The translations under genes were made by a program, and so were the position numbers. Of a stretch of DNA of 64,000 nucleotides, positions 37,534 to 47,656 are shown piece after piece. The DNA is from Vibrio sp. 99-70-13A1. GTDB taxonomy: Bacteria; Pseudomonadota; Gammaproteobacteria; Enterobacterales; Vibrionaceae. The notes under the pieces are model-generated. The model was not told the DNA's origin, ran no database searches, and worked only from the letters and a program-made list of their open reading frames with translations. The stretch's first letter is position 1; the number at the start of each line of letters is the position of its first letter. The DNA is taken from contig NZ_VTXD01000002.1 of the NCBI RefSeq assembly GCF_013114625.1, forward strand, positions 1-64,000, read 5' to 3'.

Positions 37534-37550
37534 GGAAGTAGAAACTTTCA

Positions 37551-37577
37551 GTTATCTGTTATCTGTTATCTGTTATC
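37551..37577. repeat. Tandem 7-bp repeat (GTTATCT)
   Basis: Three full copies plus six bases, between the convergent mbaA and PAS genes. Non-coding, so copy-number change would have little visible effect. Confidence 0.8.
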
Positions 37578-37583
37578 AAAACA

Positions 37584-38027
37584 CTAGCTCGTTTTATTCA
37601 GTGAAACCAAAGCTTCTGCTGTTGCATCTTGGATAGACAAAAATAGTGAGTTGATCTTACCCGTAGGTGTTCTCATCGGATTTAACGTCACATTTTGATA
37701 CATGAAGTCTGCTTGCTGCGTAATTGGCCTTACATTACGACACTTGAATAAGTATGGACGTTGCTGCCACGTAATGAAGCTTCGACAGCCTAGATCGTAA
37801 ACTGGCTTGGTTTTTATTCGAAACCAATCTTCAGGTATTTCAGGGAACAATTCAAAAATAGATTTACCGATCGCGTCATGTGACTGTAAGCCACTATGGT
37901 GAGTCATAAAACCATTCCAAACTTGAACGTTATAATCTCGGTCCATAACCACTAAACCCATATCAACGTTTTGTACCATATCCACCATCCAGTGGAATTG
38001 TTCAAATTCTGCAGGGAGATTGAGCAT
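37584..38027 (-). CDS. PAS-domain protein (147 aa)
   Basis: A single PAS domain: first strand VDMGLVVMDRDYNVQVWNGFMTHHSGLQSHDAIGKSIFELFPEI, then FKCRNVRPI and a closing strand INSLFLSIQDATAEA. No output domain follows. The start is preceded by GGAGGAG and lies two bases after the stop of the response regulator gene, so the two are co-transcribed. It probably feeds a sensory input to the REC-CheC/X protein. The ligand is unknown. Confidence 0.75.
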   Translation of the reverse strand: MLNLPAEFEQFHWMVDMVQNVDMGLVVMDRDYNVQVWNGFMTHHSGLQSHDAIGKSIFELFPEIPEDWFRIKTKPVYDLGCRSFITWQQRPYLFKCRNVRPITQQADFMYQNVTLNPMRTPTGKINSLFLSIQDATAEALVSLNKTS

Positions 38028-38029
38028 AC

Positions 38030-39034
38030 TTAAAACTCCTCCATTAGGTACGCAAGCTTGTTGTCTAATAAAGGCAAAGATTCATCAACAAACATAAATA
38101 GTAAATCACAACGAATTGAAGTGCCGTCTATGTTGTAGCTCACTTCGAATGTCATTGTTTTCTGAAATGATCCGCTGGTATTTTCGATAATAGAATCAAT
38201 CGAAATATGCTGACCTAATAGCACAGGGGAACTTTGGAAGAAACGAACTTCTGACTGTTCACCTAAGCCATTTAAGAACGATCCAACAAGTATATTAGAC
38301 ACATCCATTAGCAGTTCGAGTTCTTCTAACTCTTCACTTTCAGTTGGTACTTTCATCAGCTTCTTCAAGTCACTCACACTTGAGTCACTTAACAAAACCA
38401 GCGCTTCACCGGCGATACCTTCACCGCTAAAACCTTGGCATACACCTGAAACTTGGTCATTATCTGCCAAGTCACGCAGTGCCATGTGCAGTTCACTTAC
38501 CTCAAAAATATTGACGTTTGGTAACGGCAAGTGCACAAACACATCAAAATGCCTTGCTAATGCATCTGCAGCGCGACCAATCGCCACGTTCGCCACTTCC
38601 ATATAGATATCGCGACGACGCAATATAGGCAAGTCGAGAATGGTTGGCGTAATGATTTGCGGCTGCTTGGGTGGATCAACTAACTCGCGCAGTATTTCTT
38701 TCAGCGCTTCTTTATCGATCGGCTTTTTAAGGAAGGCTTTTGCCCCAAGAGACAACACTTTCTCTCTGGCTTTCGGTTGTATATCACCAGATACAACCAC
38801 GACTGGCGTGTCATCACCCAGACGCTGCATTTCTTCTAATGTTCCGTAACCATCTAACTCTGGCATGGTTAGATCAAGGAACATAAGTTTAAATTTATTC
38901 TTTTCTAGCTCTTCCAGCGCATTCACGCCGTGCACTGCAAATGTTATATCTGCATTTAAAGAGGCAGGCAGAGAGCGTGCCATCTGCTTTCTAGCGAGCG
39001 CAGAATCATCACAAATGAGAATAGGAAACGACAT
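38030..39034 (-). CDS. Response regulator fused to a CheC/CheX-type phosphatase domain
   Basis: 334 aa. The N-terminal receiver has all key residues: Asp9/Asp10, phospho-acceptor Asp54, Ser82 and Lys104. Residues about 135-334 form a CheC-like domain with an ExxN site in YMEVANVAIGRAADAL and a second, slightly altered copy (DVSNILVGSFLNGL, Asp in place of Glu). CheC/CheX domains dephosphorylate CheY-P, so this protein could be a phospho-regulated phosphatase acting on chemotaxis or related signalling. First gene of a two-gene operon with the PAS protein. Confidence 0.8.
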   Translation of the reverse strand: MSFPILICDDSALARKQMARSLPASLNADITFAVHGVNALEELEKNKFKLMFLDLTMPELDGYGTLEEMQRLGDDTPVVVVSGDIQPKAREKVLSLGAKAFLKKPIDKEALKEILRELVDPPKQPQIITPTILDLPILRRRDIYMEVANVAIGRAADALARHFDVFVHLPLPNVNIFEVSELHMALRDLADNDQVSGVCQGFSGEGIAGEALVLLSDSSVSDLKKLMKVPTESEELEELELLMDVSNILVGSFLNGLGEQSEVRFFQSSPVLLGQHISIDSIIENTSGSFQKTMTFEVSYNIDGTSIRCDLLFMFVDESLPLLDNKLAYLMEEF

Positions 39035-39242
39035 TCATCCACCATTGATATTTTTAACTTATAAACATCAGTGTAACAGATTGTTATAGTATCAGGTACG
39101 GAGTTGCGGGGGTTTTACAAGTTAAATTTAGAACTCAGAATTAAACTATTGCGCTAGCTAAAATTCTAGCGCGAGGTTCGTTAACTGTTAAAGTTCTCTT
39201 TATAAAGTATTGGTTTAATAGCATTACTTAAATCATTGGCTC

Positions 39243-39488
39243 TTAAAGCTGATGCGTTGGCCATAAAATTAGCAGCGCAAAACGCATAATTACGGCAAAT
39301 ACAAGAAGTGCGATGCCTAATCGGTACCACTTATATTCAGCAATACTCATAGGGATTCGTTTATAAAACATAGTCACGACACCTTTCCAGTCTTGGCTCC
39401 GTTTACCATATTGCATAATACCGGTTAAAACAAAAAGCACACCGAGAAGCAACATCCCTTTTTCTGCCCAAAATAAACCAACTTCCAT
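39243..39488 (-). CDS. Small membrane protein (81 aa)
   Basis: Two predicted membrane helices (about 9-27 and 54-76) joined by a basic loop (YGKRSQDWKGVVTMFYKRI). A good AGGAG lies about six bases before the ATG. Family not recognised. It stands alone between the response regulator operon and etfA. Confidence 0.65.
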   Translation of the reverse strand: MEVGLFWAEKGMLLLGVLFVLTGIMQYGKRSQDWKGVVTMFYKRIPMSIAEYKWYRLGIALLVFAVIMRFALLILWPTHQL

Positions 39489-39670
39489 TTTAATCTCCTA
39501 CGGCACATTAATAGAGTCAGTTTAGAGTGCTTTCTAAAATATTGATGTACTACGATGGTCTAAAGCTCAAACCTATAAATACTTGCTCCTATTTAAGCTT
39601 GCTCATTTTGATACTTACCCTTTTTTGAAACGTACTCTTTTTAAAACTTGCTCTTTATGAAACATGGACC

Positions 39671-40696
39671 TCATACCGAATCAATGAGTTCAGGTAACAG
39701 CTCAAATAAATCCCCAACCACCCCATAGTCTGCCACATCAAAAATCGCCGCTTCTGAATCATTATTAATCGCGACAATCACTTTTGAATCTTTCATTCCT
39801 GCCAAATGCTGAATCGCACCCGAAATACCTATCGCAATATAAAGATCAGGGGCAACAATTTTACCGGTTTGCCCTACTTGTAAGTCATTAGCCACATACC
39901 CTGCGTCTACCGCCGCTCTTGATGCACCTATTGCACCACCAAGTTTATCTGCAAGCTTTTCAACCATAGCGAAATTCTCTTTGCTGCCTAACCCTCGTCC
40001 TCCTGATACAACAATTCGAGCGGCGGGTAAATCTGGGCGAACGCTCTCTTCTTTATGCTGAGAGACAAACTCAGAAACAGCATAGATGTTGTTATTATCA
40101 ACGGTGCTATCCGTTATTGGGACGATGGATAATTCGCTGGTGGTTTGATTTAGATTAGTCCCGTCTAAATTTTCAGTGATTGCCACAGGATCAAATGCAG
40201 AGCTACGGATTGTCATGACCTTCGTTGAATCGAGGCTTTTTACTTTAGCGAGGGCGTTACCTGCATAAATTGGTCTTATTACTGTATCAAGACCTTGAAT
40301 TTCTATCACATCAGATAGCTGACCAACATCGAGTAATGCCGCTATTCGGGGCAATAGGTTTTTACCAAATGTAGATGCCGGAGCCAGAATATGAGTAAAT
40401 TTTTGCTCCAAAGATACAATCAAACTTGCCACTCTCTCAGCTAAAGGGGTTTGATACATTTCGTTATCAGCCACCAGCAGATTATCAATGCCCTCAATAC
40501 CCTTTAAAACATCCACAATACTAGACAAGTTATGCCCTATCACTGCCACACTAACTTCAACTTCATCAGTCAACGGGTCCAGTTTTGCCAGTTGTACAAG
40601 GTGATTGGCTGCGCTTAATGTTTTTAGGGTTTCTGGCGCTAAATTAACATTGTCGTGCTCAGCTATGATCAGGATTGAACAAACATTATTATCCAT
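39671..40696 (-). CDS. etfA: Electron transfer flavoprotein alpha subunit
   Basis: 341 aa. The C-terminal FAD-binding domain is diagnostic: [55 protein letters not shown] and [23 protein letters not shown]. It receives electrons from acyl-CoA dehydrogenases and passes them to ETF-QO, which is encoded divergently at 42054. Follows etfB on the same strand with a 199-base gap that contains imperfect repeats of TACTGGCTTCA. AAGGAG precedes the ATG. Confidence 0.95.
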   Translation of the reverse strand: MDNNVCSILIIAEHDNVNLAPETLKTLSAANHLVQLAKLDPLTDEVEVSVAVIGHNLSSIVDVLKGIEGIDNLLVADNEMYQTPLAERVASLIVSLEQKFTHILAPASTFGKNLLPRIAALLDVGQLSDVIEIQGLDTVIRPIYAGNALAKVKSLDSTKVMTIRSSAFDPVAITENLDGTNLNQTTSELSIVPITDSTVDNNNIYAVSEFVSQHKEESVRPDLPAARIVVSGGRGLGSKENFAMVEKLADKLGGAIGASRAAVDAGYVANDLQVGQTGKIVAPDLYIAIGISGAIQHLAGMKDSKVIVAINNDSEAAIFDVADYGVVGDLFELLPELIDSV

Positions 40697-40895
40697 AATT
40701 TGCTCCTTTTTAGTCGGTTGAACACCTATCTCTTCCTTTAGTCTCTGCCTTTAAGGGCTAGCTGCAGAACCATAAATTTAGATCACTAGCTTTAGGTTAT
40801 TAGCTACAGGTTACTGGCTTCAAAGTACTGGCTTCAGAGCTCTAGTTTTAATCACTTACGGTACCGTCAAACCATAATTCACTGACAATTTTTAT

Positions 40896-41741
40896 TCATG
40901 AAGGCAAAACCTTCGCTTCGTTTTTTAATTTATCAACCAGTTCACTGATCCCACTGACTATTACACCAGCTTGTCTTTCTTGAGGTTCATAAATTTCTAA
41001 TATTTGTTGAGAGCTTTCTATAGCAACACCTAACTGCTCTGGCGTAACCACATCTAATGGCTTTTTCTTCGCTTTCATAATGTTGGGTAATGACGCATAT
41101 CTTGGTTCATTTAAGCGTAGGTCGGTACTGAGAATCGCTGGTAAGTTCAGATTTAAAGTTTCCAAACCCGCATCAGTTTCTCGGGTAACTTGAAGAGACG
41201 CTATTTTCGAGCCACCACTAGTGACAACGTCACCCATCGGCAATTCATAAGTATCTGTTGAAGGGACATCTGCGCCCATAGGGTGAGACTGAGGAACAAT
41301 TGAAGAAATGAAAGTCCCCTGAGCACAGCTAGATAAGGCAGCAAGCATCTGAGCAACCTGGTTATTATCCGTATCAATCGACTGCTTTCCAAGTAACACA
41401 AGATCAACCTCATCTCGCGTCATTACTGCTCGAAGCAACTTGGCAACATTCAATGGTTCTACTTGGTTTTGGTTTCGGATTTCAATGTGAATCGCTCTGT
41501 CAGCCCCTAACGCCAAGGCGTTTCTTAGTTGCTCTTGACTAGATTGCTCACCAATTGACACTGCAATCACTTCAGAAGCATGACCAGCCTCTTTTAATCT
41601 AATCGCCTCTTCAACTGCAATTTCACAGAATGGGTTCATGCTCATTTTGACGTTATTAACTTCGACTCCTGAGCCATCAGGTTTCACTCTAATTTTGGCA
41701 TAGGGGTCAATGACTCTTTTGATTGCAACGAGTATTTTCAT
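40896..41741 (-). CDS. etfB: Electron transfer flavoprotein beta subunit
   Basis: 281 aa from the ATG at 41741, which follows GGGAGGAG; a longer frame to 41852 has an implausible Cys/Trp-rich leader. Starts MKILVAIKRVIDPYAKIRV and contains MSMNPFCEIAVEEAIRLKE and VDLVLLGKQSIDTDNNQVAQMLA (the AMP/FAD-binding signature region). Forms a heterodimer with EtfA. Slightly longer than the usual 250 aa owing to an insert near 165-180. Confidence 0.95.
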   Translation of the reverse strand: MKILVAIKRVIDPYAKIRVKPDGSGVEVNNVKMSMNPFCEIAVEEAIRLKEAGHASEVIAVSIGEQSSQEQLRNALALGADRAIHIEIRNQNQVEPLNVAKLLRAVMTRDEVDLVLLGKQSIDTDNNQVAQMLAALSSCAQGTFISSIVPQSHPMGADVPSTDTYELPMGDVVTSGGSKIASLQVTRETDAGLETLNLNLPAILSTDLRLNEPRYASLPNIMKAKKKPLDVVTPEQLGVAIESSQQILEIYEPQERQAGVIVSGISELVDKLKNEAKVLPS

Positions 41742-42053
41742 AACTCCTCCCTCTTCCACCAATATGCAAATCCAAAGTATGTAATCCACATAGAGGCAGG
41801 ATTCAAACTTATCGTTCGCCTGACAGAAAAACCATATAAAACAGTTCTTCACTTGAGCTTAGTAAAGTTTACGTTTCCGTCAACTGGCCTATATTTATAA
41901 GACACTAAGTGGGTAATGGCTAAAAGATAAGGTGCACACAACGCAGCGGTTTAACTTCCAATTCATCATCACCTTGGCTTCAATTATTCATATTTTCGGT
42001 ACGTCATAGCTTTCTATACACCTCTGGCTTCAGCAAAAAAACAGGTAAGAATC
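41742..42053. promoter_or_regulatory. Divergent upstream region of etfB and ETF-QO
   Basis: About 310 bases shared by etfBA and the ETF-quinone oxidoreductase gene. No convincing operator or sigma70 box was picked out by eye. No gene seen. Confidence 0.4.
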
Positions 42054-43790
42054 ATGGATAGAGAATGCATGGAATTTGATGTGGTTATTGTAGGTGCAGG
42101 TCCCGCAGGCTTAGCAGCGGCATGCCAATTGGCATTATTAAATAAACAAACACCTCCACTTAAAGATGAAGATCAATCGACCGAAAACCCTCACGAAAAT
42201 GCGCCATTATCCATTTGTGTCATAGACAAAGGAGCCGAGGTAGGTGCACATATCCTCTCCGGCGCGGTCTTCGAAACCACAGCGCTTGATGAGCTTTTCC
42301 CCGAATGGCCTCAGATGTCTGCGCCTGTAAGTTCGCAAGTAACCAAAGATCAGTTCCTGTATTTAACAACACATCAGAATCATGTTGTTATTCCGCACGT
42401 TCTCACTCCAAACCCAATGCTTAACGATAAAAACGATCATAAAAACTATGTCATCAGTCTTGCCGATTTATGCCGCTGGCTTGCCATTCAAGCAGAAGAA
42501 CTTGGAGTAGAAATTTTCCCAGGCTTTGCCGCTTCATCCATTAGCTATGACCAAGAGGATCGGGTTAGTGGGGTGATTACCTCTGATATGGGATTAGATA
42601 AAGCCAATCAGCAAAAGCCTTCTTTCGAAGCTGGTATAGAACTAAAAGCTAAATACACGCTCTTTGCTGAAGGTGCTCGCGGTCATTTAGGCAAGGAGCT
42701 CATAAATCGTTTCCAATTAGACCATGAAACTCAGCCGCAACATTACGCATTAGGCATAAAAGAGATATGGGAAATACCCAGCGAATATCATGAAGAAGGA
42801 AAAGTCATACATGCCACAGGTTGGCCTTTGAGTGAAACCAATACTTGTGGGGGAAGTTTTTTATATCACTTAGCTGATAACCAAATCGCGATAGGGTTAA
42901 TTACCGATCTCAATTACCAAAACCCATATCTAAGCCCATACGATGAGTTCCAGCGCTTGAAACATCACCCTTCTTTCTCGCGTTACTTAAAAAGCGGTCA
43001 ACGAATCGCTTATGGCGCAAGAGCCATTGCTAAAGGGGGATTATCATCACTTCCTAAGCAAGAGTTTCCTGGTGGTATTTTAATTGGGTGCGATGCTGGA
43101 ACATTAAACGTAGCCAAAATTAAAGGCAGCCACACCGCAATGAAATCAGGCATGCTTGCTGCTCAAGCTGTTTTTGATGAGCTTAATTCGAATGGACCTC
43201 AAAGCGAGCCAAACTATCAAAAACATTTTAAGCAATCATGGCTTTATGATGAATTGAAAGACACTCGTAACTTCGGTTCTGGAATTCATAAATTTGGCCA
43301 TGTTCTCGGGGGATTACTTGCCAGTTTCGAGCATAACATCTGGTCTTCTATGACAAAAAAACCAGTGCCATGGACAATAAAAGATCAAAAGTATGACCAT
43401 GATACACTTCACCAAACTAACCAATCTTATAAGATCGATTACCCAAAGCCTGATGGCATATTAAGTTTTGATAAAGCGTCGTCACTGTTTTTGTCTGGTA
43501 CTCAACATGAAGAGAACCAACCTTGTCATCTTCAATTAATCGATCAAAATATTCCAATCGAACTGCATTTAGATCTTTACGATGAACCAAGCCAAAGGTA
43601 TTGCCCAGCTGGTGTCTACGAATTTATTCGGGAAGAAATAAAAGGGGAAGAAGACAGACAAGTCACCAATTTTCAGATTAATGCGGCTAATTGCCTACAC
43701 TGTAAAACCTGCGACATTAAAGACCCCTCTCAAAATATCAAATGGCAACCACCAGAAGGCGGTGGCGGTCCTAATTATCAAAACATGTAG
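42054..43790 (+). CDS. ETF:ubiquinone oxidoreductase
   Basis: 578 aa. The N-terminal dinucleotide-binding loop VVIVGAGPAGLAAAC (Gly14-Gly19) is followed by HILSGAVFE and LFAEGARGHLGKEL. The [4Fe-4S] ferredoxin-like end (CPAGVYEF and NAANCLHCKTCDIKDP, about 522-560) and the closing PPEGGGGPNY match the family. Membrane-peripheral enzyme that moves electrons from ETF to the quinone pool. About 25 residues longer than usual because of an insert after residue 30. Divergent from etfBA, which supply its substrate. Confidence 0.95.
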   Translation: MDRECMEFDVVIVGAGPAGLAAACQLALLNKQTPPLKDEDQSTENPHENAPLSICVIDKGAEVGAHILSGAVFETTALDELFPEWPQMSAPVSSQVTKDQFLYLTTHQNHVVIPHVLTPNPMLNDKNDHKNYVISLADLCRWLAIQAEELGVEIFPGFAASSISYDQEDRVSGVITSDMGLDKANQQKPSFEAGIELKAKYTLFAEGARGHLGKELINRFQLDHETQPQHYALGIKEIWEIPSEYHEEGKVIHATGWPLSETNTCGGSFLYHLADNQIAIGLITDLNYQNPYLSPYDEFQRLKHHPSFSRYLKSGQRIAYGARAIAKGGLSSLPKQEFPGGILIGCDAGTLNVAKIKGSHTAMKSGMLAAQAVFDELNSNGPQSEPNYQKHFKQSWLYDELKDTRNFGSGIHKFGHVLGGLLASFEHNIWSSMTKKPVPWTIKDQKYDHDTLHQTNQSYKIDYPKPDGILSFDKASSLFLSGTQHEENQPCHLQLIDQNIPIELHLDLYDEPSQRYCPAGVYEFIREEIKGEEDRQVTNFQINAANCLHCKTCDIKDPSQNIKWQPPEGGGGPNYQNM

Positions 43791-43935
43791 TCTATTAGCT
43801 GAAATCTGAAATTATTAGGATATGACGAATCTATATGAAAGTGCAGATGAGACTAAAAAGAGGACAAAAAAGTGAGCGTGCAAAAACACTCTCACTTTAA
43901 GATTAAGTAAATTTTTATAGGTTAAATAAAGCTAT

Positions 43936-44796
43936 CTATTGAGGCTTCTTCGCTAGAACTGCATCAATGTCAGCTGCACTATGGCGCTCATGAACTTGCT
44001 CCCATTCTTCGCCAAATGGACGGTTCACAATACGACCACGTTGAACCGCTTCACGGCTTTCAAGCAATTTAGCCCAGCGAACCACATTCGTGTAAGACTC
44101 AACTTGCAGAAACTCTGCCGCGTCGTAAAGGTTGCCTAAAACTAAATTGCCATACCACGGCCAAATAGCCATATCGGCAATGCTGTACTCTTCACCCGCT
44201 ACGAATGTATTGTTAGCCAGTTGCTTATCTAATACAGACAGTTGGCGCTTTGCTTCCATTGCAAAGCGATTAATTGGGTATTCATATTTGTTATCAGCGT
44301 ATGCGTAAAAATGCCCAAAACCACCACCTAAAAATGGTGCAGAACCTTGAGCCCAGAACAGCCAATTGAATGTTTGAGTTCTCGCACTGCCTTCTTTTGG
44401 TAAGAATTGACCAAATTTTTCAGCCAAGTGAACCAAAATAGAAGCCGATTCAAATACGTGGCTGTCTTCAGTACCCGATTTATCAACTAAAGCCGGAATT
44501 TTCGAATTTGGGTTTACGCCTACAAAGCCTGATGAAAACTGATCACCTTCACCAATTTTAATAAGGAAAGCATCATATTCCGCTTCTTTAATGCCCAAAG
44601 CCAATAACTCTTCTAGAAGAATCGTTACTTTTTGACCGTTTGGCGTACCAAGAGAATAAAGTTGCAAAGAATGCTCACCGACCGGTAAATCTTGTTCGTG
44701 TCTTGCTCCAGACTCTGGGCTATTTATGTTTGCCCATTTATTGCCACCATTGGTGTCATTTACCCAAACTTTCGGTGGAGTATATTCATTTGTCAT
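43936..44796 (-). CDS. yghU: YghU-type glutathione S-transferase
   Basis: 286 aa. The thioredoxin-fold half has LYSLGTPNGQKVTILLEELLA and the cis-proline segment NSKIPALVDKSG with ESASILVHLAEKFG (glutathione gamma-Glu site). The helical half has GGGFGHFYAYADNKYEYPINRFAMEAKRQL and the family tail IVNRPFGEEWEQ. YghU proteins act as glutathione disulfide reductases with two bound GSH. A good ribosome binding site (AAGGAA) precedes the ATG. Monocistronic. Confidence 0.92.
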   Translation of the reverse strand: MTNEYTPPKVWVNDTNGGNKWANINSPESGARHEQDLPVGEHSLQLYSLGTPNGQKVTILLEELLALGIKEAEYDAFLIKIGEGDQFSSGFVGVNPNSKIPALVDKSGTEDSHVFESASILVHLAEKFGQFLPKEGSARTQTFNWLFWAQGSAPFLGGGFGHFYAYADNKYEYPINRFAMEAKRQLSVLDKQLANNTFVAGEEYSIADMAIWPWYGNLVLGNLYDAAEFLQVESYTNVVRWAKLLESREAVQRGRIVNRPFGEEWEQVHERHSAADIDAVLAKKPQ

Positions 44797-45052
44797 TATT
44801 ATTCCTTAGTAATGTGGGTGTTTCATAAACTGATATCGGGGCGTTTCTAGTAATTAAAACCCCAATCACTCTATTTCACTTACATTTTGTTACTGGGTGT
44901 TCTTTTGTGAATCTAAAGAGTAGCTCAAAGCGTAAGGTTTAAATGATCTAGATCTGATGACAAGCATCTACCTTCGTTAAACCATCCTCCTGCTTTTAGA
45001 GTTATGATAAAGTACTTTGTATTGATATAGATTCATGAAGTAGGACGAACAA

Positions 45053-45397
45053 ATGTCATCAGATTACACAGGCTCTAGTGCAGCCTATGCTCGCCAGGAA
45101 AGCGGCTACCGTGAAAAAGCACTGAAACTTTACCCTTGGGTTTGTGGTAAATGTGCACGTGAATTTGTGTATTCAAACCTACGTGAGCTAACGGTTCACC
45201 ACGTTGATCACGACCACACTAACAACCCTCAAGACGGCAGCAACTGGGAGCTGTTGTGCCTGTATTGCCACGATCATGAACATTCAAAATACACGGATCA
45301 TGATCGCTACGGCGTGGATGCAAAAGCAAGCTTAGATGATCACCAACAAGCGACGCACAACCCATTTGCTGATCTTGCTAAATTGATGAAGAAATAA
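45053..45397 (+). CDS. yajD: YajD family HNH nuclease
   Basis: 114 aa. The Cys pair CGKC (about 32-35), the HHVDHDH segment (HNH core) and CLYCHDHEH form the zinc-stabilised beta-beta-alpha metal fold. Matches Escherichia coli YajD in length and layout. The cellular role is not established. Followed by a good terminator. Confidence 0.9.
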   Translation: MSSDYTGSSAAYARQESGYREKALKLYPWVCGKCAREFVYSNLRELTVHHVDHDHTNNPQDGSNWELLCLYCHDHEHSKYTDHDRYGVDAKASLDDHQQATHNPFADLAKLMKK

Positions 45398-45475
45398 TCA
45401 TTGCATAAAAAGCCGTTAAGCATATAAACAGTTACGCGAAGAGATTGCGTTCATTTTTTCTGCATTGGTTTCAAT

Positions 45476-45506
45476 AAACGCTCTAGGTAAAAATACCAGG
45501 GCGTTT
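45476..45506 (+). terminator. Terminator after yajD
   Basis: Hairpin with arms AAACGC(T)CT(A)GGTA and TACCAGGGCGTTT around AAAA, followed by a T-rich tail (TCATTTT). One bulge. Confidence 0.6.
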
Positions 45507-45597
45507 TCATTTTAAGAAGCCCGAAAATTTCTCCTCTGAACTCCCCTCCACTTTGATCTTAATGCCGTCTTTCTCTGTTCATATTCCTAACTAAGCA

Positions 45598-46356
45598 TTA
45601 CATTCTTAACCCGCCGTCTACTTCTAATATACGGCCGGTAAAGTAATCATTTTCAAAAATATATTTCGCTGCGTGCGCAATTTCAGCGGGTTCTCCAATA
45701 CGCCCGACAGGCACCATGCTATTCAACCTTTCTATCGCTTCCGCCTTTAAGCTTTCAGCCATCGATGTTTGAACAATACCTGGGGCAATCGCCGCCGCTC
45801 GAATCCCATATCGCGCTAACTCCTTAGCCCAACACGTTGCCAGTGCCGCAACAGCCGCCTTTGACGCAGAGTAATTGGACTGACCGATATTTCCAGAACG
45901 AGCAACACTTGAGATATTAATGATCACGCCTTTTCTCTGCGTCTCTATCATTTTTACGGCGGCTTCTCTGCCACACAAAAATGTGCCTGTCAGATTGACA
46001 TCAATGACAGAATTAAACTGCTCTAATGGCATTTTCGTCACTTTTCCATTTTTGGATTTAACCAGCAGACCGTCACGTAAAATACCCGCATTATTGATTA
46101 GCCCATCTAGCTGACCAAAATCATCCACAATACGGTTAAAAGTTTGCTCGACTTGAAGTTCACTCGTGACATCGACGTTATAAACAAAGGTTTTGGTTCC
46201 AAGCATATGGCACTGTTTTTGAGTATCCAGCAAGGCTTGTTCATTCATATCCAATAAGGCAAGTTCAGCCCCAGACTGAGCTAATACTATCGCCATCATT
46301 TGCCCAAGCCCTTGCCCCGCGCCTGTAATAGCGAGCACGCTCCCTTTTAGTTCCAT
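45598..46356 (-). CDS. Short-chain dehydrogenase/reductase (FabG-like)
   Basis: 252 aa. Cofactor loop TGAGQGLG (about 11-18) and LLDMN after strand 2 (Asp favours NAD+), NNAG (about 88-91), the catalytic Ser (NISSVARSG), YSASK (Tyr and Lys) and the end TGRILEVDGGLRM. Follows an acyl-CoA dehydrogenase and thiolase on the same strand, so likely oxidises or reduces a 3-hydroxyacyl-CoA in that pathway. AAGGAG precedes the ATG. Confidence 0.88.
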   Translation of the reverse strand: MELKGSVLAITGAGQGLGQMMAIVLAQSGAELALLDMNEQALLDTQKQCHMLGTKTFVYNVDVTSELQVEQTFNRIVDDFGQLDGLINNAGILRDGLLVKSKNGKVTKMPLEQFNSVIDVNLTGTFLCGREAAVKMIETQRKGVIINISSVARSGNIGQSNYSASKAAVAALATCWAKELARYGIRAAAIAPGIVQTSMAESLKAEAIERLNSMVPVGRIGEPAEIAHAAKYIFENDYFTGRILEVDGGLRM

Positions 46357-46470
46357 TCTAACTCCTTATTTTCAGTTGTTGTTCTAAGTGAAAGCAGTCC
46401 GTGATTGCTCTTGATGAAAACTTTCCTTTATAGCTTTTCTTTCCGTTATAGCTTTGAAGCGAATTAAAAC

Positions 46471-47631
46471 TCACAGTAAATTAGAACCTTGAGTTAAAAC
46501 ATGTCGGGCAATAATGACGCGCATGATCTCATTCGTTCCTTCCAGTATTTGATGTACTCGCACATCTCTAAAATACCTTTCTACCGGGTACTCTTTAATA
46601 TAGCCATAGCCGCCATAAAGCTGCAGAGCTTGATCGCATACTCTGAATCCTACATCGGTCGCGAACCGTTTCGCCATCGCACAATAAGCGGTTGCTTCAG
46701 GGTCTTGTCTATCTAATTTACTAGCGGCATATCGAACCATTTGCCTCGCGGCTATTAATTCGGTTGCCATATCAGCTAACTTAAACTGGATGCCTTGGAA
46801 CTGAGCGATTTCCTTTCCAAACTGCTTACGCTGCTGTATGTACTCGGTCGCATCATTCAGCGCTTGTTGAGCCGTTCCAATAGAACAACTAGCAATATTT
46901 ATTCGCCCTCCGTCTAATCCTTTCATTGCGAAGGTAAAGCCGTCGCCCTCTTTGCCCAATAGATAATGTTTGGGGATCTCAACATCTTTAAAAATTACCG
47001 ACCGAGTCGCTTGGCTCTTCCAGCCCATTTTCCGCTCTTTTCTTCCATAACTTATACCGGCGCTATTTGCAGGTACAACAAAGGCAGAAATAGCTTTAGC
47101 ACCACTTTCCTCTTCCGATGTTTTCGCCATAACGACTAAGATATCTGTATCACCCGCCCCAGAAATAAATGCCTTTTCACCCGTCAGTACATAACTATCA
47201 CCCTGCTTTTTCGCGAAGGTTGACAGTGAAGCAGCATCCGACCCTGAATTCGGTTCAGTCAGGCAATACGAACCCAACCATTCACCAGCAATCAACTTAG
47301 AACAAAACTCCGTTTTCGCTTCGCTAGTAGCGAAACTTGAGATCATCCAACTCACCATATTATGTACCGTCATATAGGCGGTCGTGGACGTACACCCCAT
47401 TGAAAGTTGTTCAAATATAATCGATGAATCGAGCCGACTTAACCCTAAACCACCCTGCTCTTCAGGAGTATACAAACTCAAAAAACCAAGCTCTCCAGTT
47501 AGTTTCAACACGTCTTTTGGAAAGATTTCATCTTGATCCCATAAAGCTGCATTCGGGGATAACTGATCCAATGAAAACTGGCGAGCCATTTCAGAAAATG
47601 CTCGTTGATCTTCGCTTAATTCAAAGTCCAT
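46471..47631 (-). CDS. Acyl-CoA dehydrogenase (isobutyryl-CoA dehydrogenase-like)
   Basis: 386 aa. N-terminal helical domain (LSEDQRAFSEMARQFS), FAD segment YCLTEPNSGSDAASL, and the C-terminal block QLYGGYGYIKEYPVERYFRDVRVHQILEGTNEIMR, whose Glu in LEGTNE is the usual catalytic base of short-chain dehydrogenases. The sequence style is that of valine-pathway isobutyryl-CoA dehydrogenases. Passes electrons to ETF. GGAGGAA precedes the ATG. Lies between thiolase and SDR genes. Confidence 0.87.
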   Translation of the reverse strand: MDFELSEDQRAFSEMARQFSLDQLSPNAALWDQDEIFPKDVLKLTGELGFLSLYTPEEQGGLGLSRLDSSIIFEQLSMGCTSTTAYMTVHNMVSWMISSFATSEAKTEFCSKLIAGEWLGSYCLTEPNSGSDAASLSTFAKKQGDSYVLTGEKAFISGAGDTDILVVMAKTSEEESGAKAISAFVVPANSAGISYGRKERKMGWKSQATRSVIFKDVEIPKHYLLGKEGDGFTFAMKGLDGGRINIASCSIGTAQQALNDATEYIQQRKQFGKEIAQFQGIQFKLADMATELIAARQMVRYAASKLDRQDPEATAYCAMAKRFATDVGFRVCDQALQLYGGYGYIKEYPVERYFRDVRVHQILEGTNEIMRVIIARHVLTQGSNLL

Positions 47632-47656
47632 ACATTCCTCCGGCTACAATTTTCTT

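Noticed and set aside
37551..37577. Phase-variable simple repeat
   Set aside because: Lies between convergent genes, outside promoters and coding frames.
41742..41852. Longer N terminus for etfB
   Set aside because: The leader is rich in Cys, Trp and Phe and the strong GGGAGGAG lies just before ATG 41741.
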